Positions 52,201-64,000 of a stretch of DNA of 64,000 nucleotides are shown one piece after another. The translations under genes and the position numbers were made by a program. The notes below the pieces were generated by a model, which saw only the letters and a program-made list of their open reading frames with translations, ran no database searches and was not told the origin of the DNA. Source of the stretch: Halisarca cf. caerulea (lineage: Eukaryota > Porifera > Demospongiae > Chondrillida > Halisarcidae); contig CAUJGJ010000432.1 of assembly GCA_963170055.1 (NCBI GenBank), positions 219,201 through 283,200 on the forward strand. The letters are read 5' to 3'. Within the stretch, counting starts at the first letter, position 1, and each line of letters opens with the position of its first letter.

Positions 52201-55200
52201 TCTTAACTACTGTGGTCGTATTTGTGTAATGTTGGATATGCTGGTGCTAATACCAATATTTGGCACTAGCACCACGCACATTCCCAGTGGACACACATGA
52301 CCTTTCTGAAGTGATGTGGGCGTATTTGTGTACTGTTGGATATGCTGGTGCTAATACCAATATTTGGCACTAGCACCACGCACATTCCCAGTGGACACAC
52401 ATGAAGTTTCTGAAGTGCTGTGGGCGTATTTGTGTAGTGTTGGATATGCTGGTGCTAATACCAATATTTGGCACTAGCACCACGCACATTCCCAGTGGAC
52501 ACACATGACCTTTCTGAAGTGCTGTGGGCGTATTTGTGTAGTGTTGGATATGCTGGTGCTAATACCAATATTTGGCACTAGCACCACGCACATTTCCAGT
52601 GGACACACATGAAGTTTCTGAAGTGCTGTGGGCGTATTTGTGTAGTGCTGGATATGCTGGTGCTAATACCAATATTTGGCACTAGCACCACGCACATTCT
52701 CAGTGGACACACATGAAGTTTCTTAACTACTGTGGGCGTATTTGTGTAATGTTGTATATGCTGGTGCTAATACCAATATTTGGCACTAGCACCACGCACA
52801 TTCTCAGTGGACACACATGAAGTTTGTAAAATACTCTGGGCGTATTTGTGTAATGTTGGATATGCTGGTGCTAATACCAATATTTGGCACTAGCACCACG
52901 CACATTCCCAGTGGACACACATGACCTTTCTAAAGTTCTATGGGCGTATTTGTGTAGTGTTGGATATGCAGGTGCTAATGCCAATATTTGGCACTAGCAC
53001 CACGCACATTCCCAGTGGACACACATGAAGTTTCTTAACTACTGTGGGCGTATTTGTGTAATGTTGGATATGCTGGTGCTAATACCAATATTTGGCACTA
53101 GCACCACGCACATTCCCAGTGGACACACATGAAGTTTCTTAACTACTGTGGGCGTATTTGTTTAATGTTGTATATGCTGGTGCTAATACCAATATTTGGC
53201 ACTAGCACCACGCACATTCCAAGTGGACACACATGACCTTTCTAAAGTTCTGTGGGCGTATTTGTGTAGTGTTGGATATGCTGGTGCTAATACCAATATT
53301 TGGCACTAGCACCACGCACATTCCCAGTGGAAACACATGAAGTTTCTTATCTACTGTGGGCGTATTTGTGTAATGTTGGATATGCTGGTGCTAATACCAA
53401 TATTTGGCACTAGCACCACGCACATTCCCAGTGGACACACATGAAGTTTCTTAACTACTGTGGGCGTATTTGTGTAATGTTGGATATGCTGGTGCTAATA
53501 CCAATATTTGGCACTAGCACCACGCACATTCCCAGTGGACACACATGAAGTTTCTGAAGTGCTGTGGGCGTATTTGTGCAGTGTTGGATATGCTGGTGCT
53601 AATACCAATATTTGGCACTAGCACCACGCAAATTTCCAGTGGACACACATGACCTTTCTGAAGTGCTGTGGGCGTATTTGTGTAGTGTTGGATATGCTGG
53701 TGCTAATACCAATATTTGGCACTAGCACCACGCACATTTCCAGTGGACACACGAAGTTTCTGAAGTGCTGTGGGCGTATTTGTGTAGTGTTGGATATGCT
53801 GGTGCTAATACCAATATTTGGCACTAGCACCACGCACATTCCCAGTGGACACACATGAAGTTTCTTAACTACTGTGGGCGTATTTGTGTAATGTTGGATA
53901 TGCTGGTGCTAATACCAATATTTGGCACTAGCACCACGCACATTCCCAGTGGACACACATGACCTTTCTAAAGTTCTGTGGGCGTATTTGTGTAGTGTTG
54001 GATATGCTGGTGCTAATACCAATATTTGGCACTAGCACCATGCACATTCCCAGTTGAAACACGTGAAGTTTCTTAACTACTGTGGGCGTATTTGTGTAAT
54101 GTTCGATATGCTGGTGCTAATACCAATATTTGGCACTAGCACCACGCACATTCCCAGTGGACAAACATGCAGTTTCTGAAGTGCTGTGGGCGTATTTGTG
54201 TAGTGTTGGATATGCTGGTGCTAATTCCAATATTTGACACTAGCACCACGCACATTCCCAGTGGACACACATGACCTTTCTGAAGTGCTGTGGGCGTATT
54301 TGTGTAGTGTTGGATATGCTGGTGCTAATACCAATATTTGGCCCTAGCACCACGCACATTCCCAGTGGACACACATGAAGTTTCTTAACTACTGTGGGCG
54401 TATTTGTGTAATGTTGGATATGCTGGTGCTAATACCAATATTTGGCACTAGCACCACGCACATTCCCAGTGGACACACATGAAGTTTCTTAACTACTGTG
54501 GGCGTATTTGTGTAGTGTTGGATATGCTGGTGCTAATACCAATATTTGGCACTAGCACCACGCACATTCCCAGTGGACACACATGACCTTTCTGAAGTGC
54601 TGTGGGCGTATTTGTGTAGTGTTGGATATTCTGGTGCTAATACCAATATTTGGCACTAGCACCACGCACATTCCCAGTGGACACACATGAAGTTTCTTAA
54701 CTACTGTGGGCGTATTTGTGTAATGTTGTATATGCTGGTGCTAATACCAATATTTGGCACTAGCACCACGCACATTCTCAGTGGACACACATGAAGTTTC
54801 TTAACTACTGTGGGCGTATTAGTGTAATGTTGGATATGCTGGTGCTAATACCAATATTTGGCACTAGCACCACGCACATTCCCAGTGGACACACATGACC
54901 TTTCTAAAGTTCTATGGGCGTATTTGTGTAGTGTTGGATATGCAGGTGCTAATGCCAATATTTGGCACTAGCACCACGCACATTCCCAGTGGACACACAT
55001 GAAGTTTCTTAACTACTGTGGGCGTATTTGTGTAATGTTGGATATGCTGGTGCTAATACCAATATTTGGCACTAGCACCACGCACATTCCCAGTGGACAC
55101 ACATGACCTTTCTGAAGTGCTGTGGGCGTATTTGTGTAGTGTTGGATATGCTGGTGCTAATACCAATATTTGGCACTAGCACCACGCACATTCCCAGTGG

Positions 55201-58200
55201 ACACACATGACCTTTCTGAAGTGCTGTGGGCGTATTTGTGTAGTGTTGGATATGCTGGTGCTAAAACCAATATTTGGCACTAGCACCACGCACATTCCCA
55301 GTGGACACACATGAAGTTTGTTAACTACTGTGGGCGTATTTGTGTAATGTTGGATATGCTGGTGCTAATACCAATATTTGGCACTAGCACCACGCACATT
55401 CCCAGTGGACACACATGAAGTTTCTTAACTACTGTGGGCGTATTTGTGTAATGTTGGATATGCTGGTGCTAATACCAATATTTGGCACTAGCACCACGCA
55501 CATTCCCAGTGGACACACATGAAGTTTCTGAAGTGCTGTGGGCGTATTTGTGTAGTGTTGGATATGCTGGTGCTAATACCAATATTTGGCACTAGCACCA
55601 CGCACATTCCCAGTGGACACACATGACCTTTCTGAAGTGCTGTGGGCGTATTTGTGTAGTGTTGGATATGCTGGTGCTAATACCAATATTTGGCACTAGC
55701 ACCACGCACATTTCCTGTGGACACACATGAAGTTTCTGAAGTGCTGTGGGCGTATTTGTGTAGTGTTGGATATGCTGGTGCTAATACCAATATTTGGCAC
55801 TAGCACCACGCACATTCTCAGTGGACACACATGAAGTTTCTTAACTACTGTGGGCGTATTTGTGTAATGTTGTATATGCTGGTGCTAATACCAATATTTG
55901 GCACTAGCACCACGCACATTCTCAGTGGACACACATGAAGTTTCTTAACTACTGTAGGCGTATTTGTGTAGTGTTGGATATGCTGGTGCTAATACCAATA
56001 TTTGGCACTAGCACCACGCACATTCCCAGTGGACACACATGACCTTTCTAAAGTTCTATGGGCGTATTTGTGTAGTGTTGGATATGCAGGTGCTAATGCC
56101 AATATTTGGCACTAGCACCACGCACATTCCCAGTGGACACACATGAAGTTTCTTAACTACTGTGGGCGTATTTGTGTAATGTTGGATATGCTGGTGCTAA
56201 TACCAATATTTGGCACTAGCACCACGCACATTCCCAGTGGACACACATGACCTTTCTGAAGTGCTGTGGGCGTATTTGTGTAGTGTTGGATATGCTGGTG
56301 CTAATACCAATATTTGGCACTAGCATCAAGCACATTCCCAGTGGACACACATGAAGTTTCTGAAGTGCTGTGGGCGTATTTGTGTACTGTTGGATATGCT
56401 GGTGCTAATACCAATATTTGGCACTAGCACCACGCACATTCCCCGTGGACACACATGACCTTTCTGAAGTGCTGTGGGCGTGTTTGTGTAGTGTTGGATA
56501 TGTTGGTGCTAATACCAATAATTGGCACTAGCACCACGCACATTCCCAGTGGACACACATGAAGTTTCTGAAGTGCTGTGGGCGTATTTGTGTAGTGTTG
56601 GATATGCTGGTGCTAATACCAATATTTGGCACTAGCACCACGCACATTCCCAGTGGACACACATGAAGTTTCTTAACTACTGTGGGCGTATTTGTGTAAT
56701 GTTGGATATGTTGGTGCTAATACCAATATTTGGCACTAGCACCACGCACATTCCCAGTGGACACACATGAAGTTTCTGAAGTGCTGTGGGCGTTTTTGTG
56801 TAGTGTTGGATATGCTGGTGCTAATACCAATATTTGGCACTAGCACCACGCACATTTCCAGTGGACACACATGAAGTTTCTGAAGTGCTGTGGGCGTATT
56901 TTTGTAGTGTTGGATATGCTGGTGCTAATACCAATATTTGGCACTAGCACCACGCACATTCTCAGTGGACACACATGATGTTTCTGAAGTGCTGTGGGCG
57001 TATTTGTGTAGTGTTGGATATGCTGGTGCTAATACCAATATTTGGCACTAGCACCACGCACATTCTCAGTGGACACACATGAAGTTTCTGAAGTGCTGTG
57101 GGCGTATTTGTGTAGTGTTGGATATGCTGGTGCTAATACCAATATTTGGCACTAGCACCACGCACATTCCCAGTGGACACACATGACCTTTCTGAAGTGC
57201 TGTGGGCGTATTTGTGTAGTGTTGAATATGCTGGTGCTAATACCAATATTTGGCACTAGCACCACGCACATTTCCAGTGGACACACATGAAGTTTCTGAA
57301 GTGCTGTGGGCGTATTTGTGTAGTGTTGGATGTGCTGGTGCTAATACCAATATTTTGCACTAGCACCACGCACATTCCCAGTGGACACACATGACCTTTC
57401 TGAAGTGCTGTGGGCGTATTTGTGTAGTGTTGGATATGCTGGTGCTAATACCAATATTTGGCACTAGCACCACGCACATTCCCAGTGGACACACATGAAG
57501 TTTCTTAACTACTGTGGGCGTATTTGTTTAATGTTGTATATGCTGGAGCTAATACCAATATTTGGCACTAGCACCACGCACATTCCCAGTGGACACACAT
57601 GACCTTTCTGAAGTGCTGTGGGCGTATTTGTGTAATGTTGGATATGCTGGATCTAATACCAATATTTGGCACTAGCACCACGCACATTCCCAGTGGACAC
57701 ACATGAAGTTTCTTAACTACTGTGGGCGTATTTGTTTAATGTTGGATATGCTGGTGCTAATACCAATATTTGGCACTAGCACCACGCACATTCCCAGTGG
57801 ACACACATGACCTTTCTGAAGTGCTGTGGGCGTATTTGTGTAGTGTTGGATATGCTGGTGCTAATACCAATATTTGGCACTAGCATCAAGCACATTCCCA
57901 GTGGACACACATGAAGTTTCTGAAGTGCTGTGGGCGTATTTGTGTACTGTTGGATATGCTGGTGCTAATACCAATATTTGGCACTAGCACCACGCACATT
58001 CCCCGTGGACACACATGACCTTTCTGAAGTGCTGTGGGCGTGTTTGTGTAGTGTTGGATATGCTGGTGCTAATACCAATAATTGGCACTAGCACCACGCA
58101 CATTCCCAGTGGACACACATGAAGTTTCTGAAGTGCTGTGGGCGTATTTGTGTAGTGTTGGATATGCTGGTGCTAATACCAATATTTGGCACTAGCACCA

Positions 58201-61200
58201 CGCACATTCCCAGTGGACACACATGAAGTTTCTTAACTACTGTGGGCGTATTTGTGTAATGTTGGATATGTTGGTGCTAATACCAATATTTGGCACTAGC
58301 ACCACGCACATTCCCAGTGGACACACATGAAGTTTCTGAAGTGCTGTGGGCGTTTTTGTGTAGTGTTGGATATGCTGGTGCTAATACCAATATTTGGCAC
58401 TAGCACCACGCACATTTCCAGTGGACACACATGAAGTTTCTGAAGTGCTGTGGGCGTATTTTTGTAGTGTTGGATATACTGGTGCTAATACCAATATTTG
58501 GCACTAGCACCACGCACATTCTCAGTGGACACACATGATGTTTCTGAAGTGCTGTGGGCGTATTTGTGTAGTGTTGGATATGCTGGTGCTAATACCAATA
58601 TTTGGCACTAGCACCACGCACATTCTCAGGGGACACACATGAAGTTTCTGAAGTGCTGTGGGCGTATTTGTGTAGTGTTGGATATGCTGGTGCTAATACC
58701 AATATTTGGCACTAGCACCACGCACATTCCCAGTGGACATACATGAAGTTTCTTAACTACTGTGGTCGTATTTGTGTAATGTTGGATATGCTGGTGCTAA
58801 TACCAATATTTGGCACTAGCACCACGCACATTCCCAGTGGACACACATGACCTTTCTGAAGTGCTGTGGGCGTATTTGTGTAGTGTTGGATATGCTGGTG
58901 CTAATACCAATATTTGGCACTAGCACCACGCACATTCCCAGTGGACACACATGAAGTTTCTTAACTACTGTGGGCGTATTTGTTTAATGTTGTATATGCT
59001 GGTGCTAATACCAATATTTGGCACTAGCACCACGCACATTCCCAGTGGACACACATGACCTTTCTGAAGTGCTGTGGGCGTATTTGTGTAATGTTGGATA
59101 TGCTGGATCTAATACCAATATTTGGCACTAGCACCACGCACATTCCCAGTGGACACACATGAAGTTTCTTAACTACTGTGGGCGTATTTGTTTAATGTTG
59201 GATATGCTGGTGCTAATACCAATATTTGGCACTAGCACCACGCACATTCCCAGTGGACACACATGACCTTTCTGAAGTGCTGTGGGCGTATTTGTGTAGT
59301 GTTGGATATGCTGGTGCTAATACCAATATTTGGCACTAGCATCAAGCACATTCCCAGTGGACACACATGAAGTTTCTGAAGTGCTGTGGGCGTATTTGTG
59401 TACTGTTGGATATGCTGGTGCTAATACCAATATTTGGCACTAGCACCACGCACATTCCCCGTGGACACACATGACCTTTCTGAAGTGCTGTGGGCGTGTT
59501 TGTGTAGTGTTGGATATGCTGGTGCTAATACCAATAATTGGCACTAGCACCACGCACATTCCCAGTGGACACACATGAAGTTTCTGAAGTGCTGTGGGCG
59601 TATTTGTGTAGTGTTGGATATGCTGGTGCTAATACCAATATTTGGCACTAGCACCACGCACATTCCCAGTGGACACACATGAAGTTTCTTAACTACTGTG
59701 GGCGTATTTGTGTAATGTTGGATATGTTGGTGCTAATACCAATATTTGGCACTAGCACCACGCACATTCCCAGTGGACACACATGAAGTTTCTGAAGTGC
59801 TGTGGGCGTTTTTGTGTAGTGTTGGATATGCTGGTGCTAATACCAATATTTGGCACTAGCACCACGCACATTCTCAGTGGACACACATGATGTTTCTGAA
59901 GTGCTGTGGGCGTATTTGTGTAGTGTTGGATATGCTGGTGCTAATACCAATATTTGGCACTAGCACCACGCACATTCTCAGGGGACACACATGAAGTTTC
60001 TGAAGTGCTGTGGGCGTATTTGTGTAGTGTTGGATATGCTGGTGCTAATACCAATATTTGGCACTAGCACCACGCACATTCCCAGTGGACACACATGACC
60101 TTTCTGAAGTGCTGTGGGCGTATTTGTGTAGTGTTGAATATGCTGGTGCTAATACCAATATTTGGCACTAGCACCACGCACATTCCCAGTGGACACACAT
60201 GAAGTTTCTTAACTACTGTGGTCGTATTTGTGTAATGTTGGATATGCTGGTGCTAATACCAATATTTGGCACTAGCACCACGCACATTCCCAGTGGACAC
60301 ACATGACCTTTCTGAAGTGATGTGGGCGTATTTGTGTAGTGTTGGATATGCTGGTGCTAATACCAATATTTGGCACTAGCACCACGCACATTCCCAGTGG
60401 ACACACATGAAGTTTCTTAACTACTGTGGGCGTATTTGTTTAATGTTGTATATGCTGGTGCTAATACCAATATTTGGCACTAGCACCACGCACATTCCCA
60501 GTGGACACACATGACCTTTCTGAAGTGCTGTGGGCGTATTTGTGTAATGTTGGATATGCTGGATCTAATACCAATATTTGGCACTAGCACCACGCACATT
60601 CCCAGTGGACACACATGAAGTTTCTGAAGTGCTGTGGGCGTATTTGTGTACTGTTGGATATGCTGGTGCTAATACCAATATTTGGCACTAGCACCACGCA
60701 CATTCCCAGTGGACACACATGAAGTTTCTGAAGTGCTGTGGGCGTATTTGTGTACTGTTGGATATGCTGGTGCTAATACCAATATTTGGCACTAGCACCA
60801 CGCACATTCCCAGTGGACACACATGACCTTTCTGAAGTGCTGTGGGCGTATTTGTGTAGTGTTGGATATGCTGGTGCTAATACCAATATTTGGCACTAGC
60901 ACCACGCACATTTCCAGTGGACACACATGAAGTTTCTGAAGTGCTGTGGGCGTATTTGTGTAGTGTTGGATATGCTGGTGCTAATACCAATATTTGGCAC
61001 TAGCACCACGCACATTCTCAGTGGACACACATGAAGTTTCTTAACTACTGTGGGCGTATTTGTGTAATGTTGGATATGTTGGTGCTAATACCAATATTTG
61101 GCACTAGCACCACGCACATTCCCAGTGGACACACATGAAGTTTCTGAAGTGCTGTGGGCGTTTTTGTGTAGTGTTGGATATGCTGGTGCTAATACCAATA

Positions 61201-64000
61201 TTTGGCACTAGCACCACGCACATTTCCAGTGGACACACATGAAGTTTCTGAAGTGCTGTTGGCGTATTTTTGTAGTGTTGGATATGCTGGTGCTAATACC
61301 AATATTTGGCACTAGCACCACGCACATTCTCAGTGGACACACATGATGTTTCTGAAGTGCTGTGGGCGTATTTGTGTAGTGTTGGATATGCTGGTGCTAA
61401 TACCAATATTTGGCACTAGCACCACGCACATTCTCAGTGGACACACATGAAGTTTCTGAAGTGCTGTGGGCGTATTTGTGTAGTGTTGGATATGCTGGTG
61501 CTAATACCAATATTTGGCACTAGCACCACGCACATTCCCAGTGGACACACATGACCTTTCTGAAGTGCTGTGGGCGTATTTGGGTAGTGTTGAATATGCT
61601 GGTGCTAATACCAATATTTGGCACTAGCACCACGCACATTTCCAGTGGACACACATGAAGTTTCTGAAGTGCTGTGGGCGTATTTGTGTAGTGTTGGATG
61701 TGCTGGTGCTAATACCAATATTTTGCACTAGCACCACGCACATTCCCAGTGGACACACATGACCTTTCTAAAGTACTGTGGGCGTATTTGTGTAGTGTTG
61801 GATATGCTGGTGCTAATACCAATATTTGGCACTAGCACCACGCACATTCCCAGTGGACACACATGAAGTTTCTTAACTACTGTGGTCGTATTTGTGTAAT
61901 GTTGGATATGCTGGTGCTAATACCAATATTTGGCACTAGCACCACGCACATTCCCAGTGGACACACATGACCTTTCTGAAGTGATGTGGGCGTATTTGTG
62001 TAGTGTTGGATATGCTGGTGCTAATACCAATATTTGGCACTAGCACCACGCACATTCCCAGTGGACACACATGAAGTTTCTTAACTACTGTGGGCGTATT
62101 TGTTTAATGTTGTATATGCTGGTGCTAATACCAATATTTGGCACTAGCACCACGCACATTCCCAGTGGACACACATGACCTTTCTGAAGTGCTGTGGGCG
62201 TATTTGTGTAATGTTGGATATGCTGGATCTAATACCAATATTTGGCACTAGCACCACGCACATTCCCAGTGGACACACATGACCTTTCTGAAGTGCTGTG
62301 GGCGTATTTGTGTAGTGTTGGATATGCTGGTGCTAAAACCAATATTTGGCACTAGCACCACGCACATTCCCAGTGGACACACATGAAGTTTGTTAACTAC
62401 TGTGGGCATATTTGTGTAATGTTGGATATGCTGGTGCTAATACCAATATTTGGCACTAGCACCACGCACATTCCCAGTGGACACACATGAAGTTTCTTAA
62501 CTACTGTGGGCGTATTTGTGTAATGTTGGATATGCTGGTGCTAATACCAATATTTGGCACTAGCACCACGCACATTCCCAGTGGACACACATGAAGTTTC
62601 TCAAGTGCTGTGGGCGTATTTGTGTAGTGTTGGATATGCTGGTGCTAATACCAATATTTGGCACTAGCACCACGCACATTCCCAGTGGACACACATGAAG
62701 TTTCTAAACTACTGTGGGCGTATTTGTGTAATGTTGGATATGCTGGTGCTAATACCAATATTTGGCACTAGCACCACGCACATTCCCAGTGGACACACAT
62801 GAAGTTTCTGAAGTGCTGTGGGCGTATTTGTGTAGTGTTGGATATGCTGGTGCTAATACCAATATTTGGCACTAGCACCACGCACATTCCCAGTGGACAC
62901 ACATGACCTTTCTGAAGTGCTGTGGGCGTATTTGTGTAGTGTTGGATATGCTGGTGCTAATACCAATATTTGGCACTAGCACCACGCACATTTCCAGAGG
63001 ACACACATGAAGTTTCTGAAGTGCTGTGGGCGTATTTGTGTAGTGTTGGATATGCTGGTGCTAATACCAATATTTGGCACTAGCACCACGCACATTCTCA
63101 GTGGACACACATGAAGTTTCTTAACTACAGTGGGCGTATTTGTGTAATGTTGTATATGCTGGTGCTAATACCAATATTTGGCACTAGCACCACGCACATT
63201 CTCAGTGGACACACATGAAGTTTCTTAACTACTGTGGGCGTATTTGTGTAATGTTGGAATTGCTGGTGCTAATACCAATATTTGGCACTAGTACCACGCA
63301 CATTCCCAGTGGACACACATGACCTTTCTAAAGTTCTATGGGCGTATTTGTGTAGTGTTGGATATGCAGGTGCTAATGCCAATATTTGGCACTAGCACCA
63401 CGCACATTCCCAGTGGACACACATGAAGTTTCTTGACTACTGTTGGCGTATTTGTGTAATGTTGGATATGCTGGTGCTAATACCAATATTTGGCACTAGC
63501 ACCACGCACATTCCCAGTGGACACACATGACCTTTCTGAAGTGCTGTGGGCGTATTTGTGTAGTGTTGGATATGCTGGTGCTAATACCAATATTTGGCAA
63601 TAGCACCACGCACATTCCCAGTGGACACACATGAAGTTTCTTAACTACTGTGGGCGTATTTGTTTAATGTTGTATATGCTGGTGCTAATACCAATATTTG
63701 GCACTAGCACCACGCACATTCCCAGTGGACACACATGACCTTTCTAAAGTTCTGTGGGCGTATTTGTGTAGTGTTGGATATGCTGGTGCTAATACCAATA
63801 TTTGGCACTAGCACCACGCACATTCCCAGTGGAAACACATGAAGTTTCTTATCTACTGTGGGCGTATTTGTGTAATGTTGGATATGCTGGTGCTAATACC
63901 AATATTTGGCACTAGCACCACGCACATTCCCAGTGGACACACATGAAGTTTCTTAACTACTGTGGGCGTATTTGTGTAATGTTGGATATGCTGGTGCTAA

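Larger units (their letters stand above)
32061..64000. repeat. 104-bp satellite array (~300 copies), continues past the window
   Basis: The period is 104 bp (for example GAAGTTTCTG at 32501 and 32605). The unit order is GAAGTTTCTGAAGTGCTG, then TGGGCGTATTTGTGTAGTG, then TTGGATATGC, a dyad-symmetric segment, then CACGCACATTCCCAGTGG and ACACACAT. Roughly 307 units fit in the 31.9 kb seen. Left-edge units (32.06-33.6 kb) are the most diverged; from about 34 kb on, units differ at few positions. Two alternative starts are common, ATGAAGTTT and ATGACCTTT, as are two middles, CTGAAGTGCTG and CTTAACTACTG. Multi-unit blocks are repeated, giving higher-order structure. No gene is present; short frames near 44.4 kb and 53.6 kb are repeat products. 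A centromeric, pericentromeric or subtelomeric location is plausible but not shown. Confidence 0.97.

Noticed and set aside
44395..53858. Repeated 65-85 codon frames in the satellite (CCGRICVVLDMLVLIPIFG and reverse)
   Set aside because: They appear wherever a length or stop variant allows, at shifted positions in identical repeats; no start context or splice sites.
32061..64000. CRISPR-like array
   Set aside because: The units are contiguous 104-bp repeats without unique spacers, and the genome is eukaryotic.
32061..64000. CENP-B box in the 104-bp unit
   Set aside because: No TTCG-N4-A-N2-CGGG pattern is found in the consensus unit on either strand.

Overview
This is a 64 kb piece of an animal nuclear genome. 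The left 30 kb is gene-dense and the right 33 kb is satellite DNA. Every gene is split by GT-AG introns, many of them only 50-100 bp, and the splice phases join exactly. The gene set (NARS2, RNF121, NAA15, HMMR and an SH3 protein resembling the GRAF RhoGAPs) is metazoan. Non-LTR retrotransposon remnants and hAT-like MITEs are also present. Compact introns and very short intergenic gaps suggest an early-branching or invertebrate animal; a sponge is plausible, but the sequence alone does not prove it. Layout, left to right: (1) 195-4457 (+), the C-terminal exons of an SH3-domain protein whose 5' end is outside the window. (2) 4598-11801 (-), a complete mitochondrial asparaginyl-tRNA synthetase gene, NARS2, convergent with the SH3 gene. 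(3) 11969-14618 (-), a complete RNF121/RNF175-type membrane RING ubiquitin ligase. (4) 14759-21503 (+), a complete NAA15, the auxiliary subunit of the NatA N-terminal acetyltransferase, divergent from RNF121 across only 140 bp. (5) 21590-23897 (-), a short complete HMMR/RHAMM-type coiled-coil gene, tail to tail with NAA15. (6) 24-26 kb, a minisatellite, a palindromic MITE and two retrotransposon C-terminal fragments. (7) 26.36-27.65 kb, a CCAAT/TATA promoter followed by a GC-rich, internally duplicated, apparently non-coding transcribed-type region. (8) 28.0-28.4 kb, a 216-bp spaced duplication. (9) 29629-30114 (-), a small three-exon CCCH zinc-finger gene of 118 codons. (10) 30.7-32.06 kb, a 62-63 bp satellite. 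(11) 32.06-64.0 kb, a 104-bp satellite of about 300 copies. It contains an internal dyad in each unit, nested higher-order repeats and one short interstitial telomere tract, and it runs off the window. The genes are unrelated housekeeping or cell-division genes packed together, with no operon logic. The striking shared property is that introns of four of the six genes carry private minisatellites, some kilobases long. These create long open reading frames that are not genes. Exon coordinates below were derived by eye from splice sites, phase and remembered family similarity; no alignment was run.
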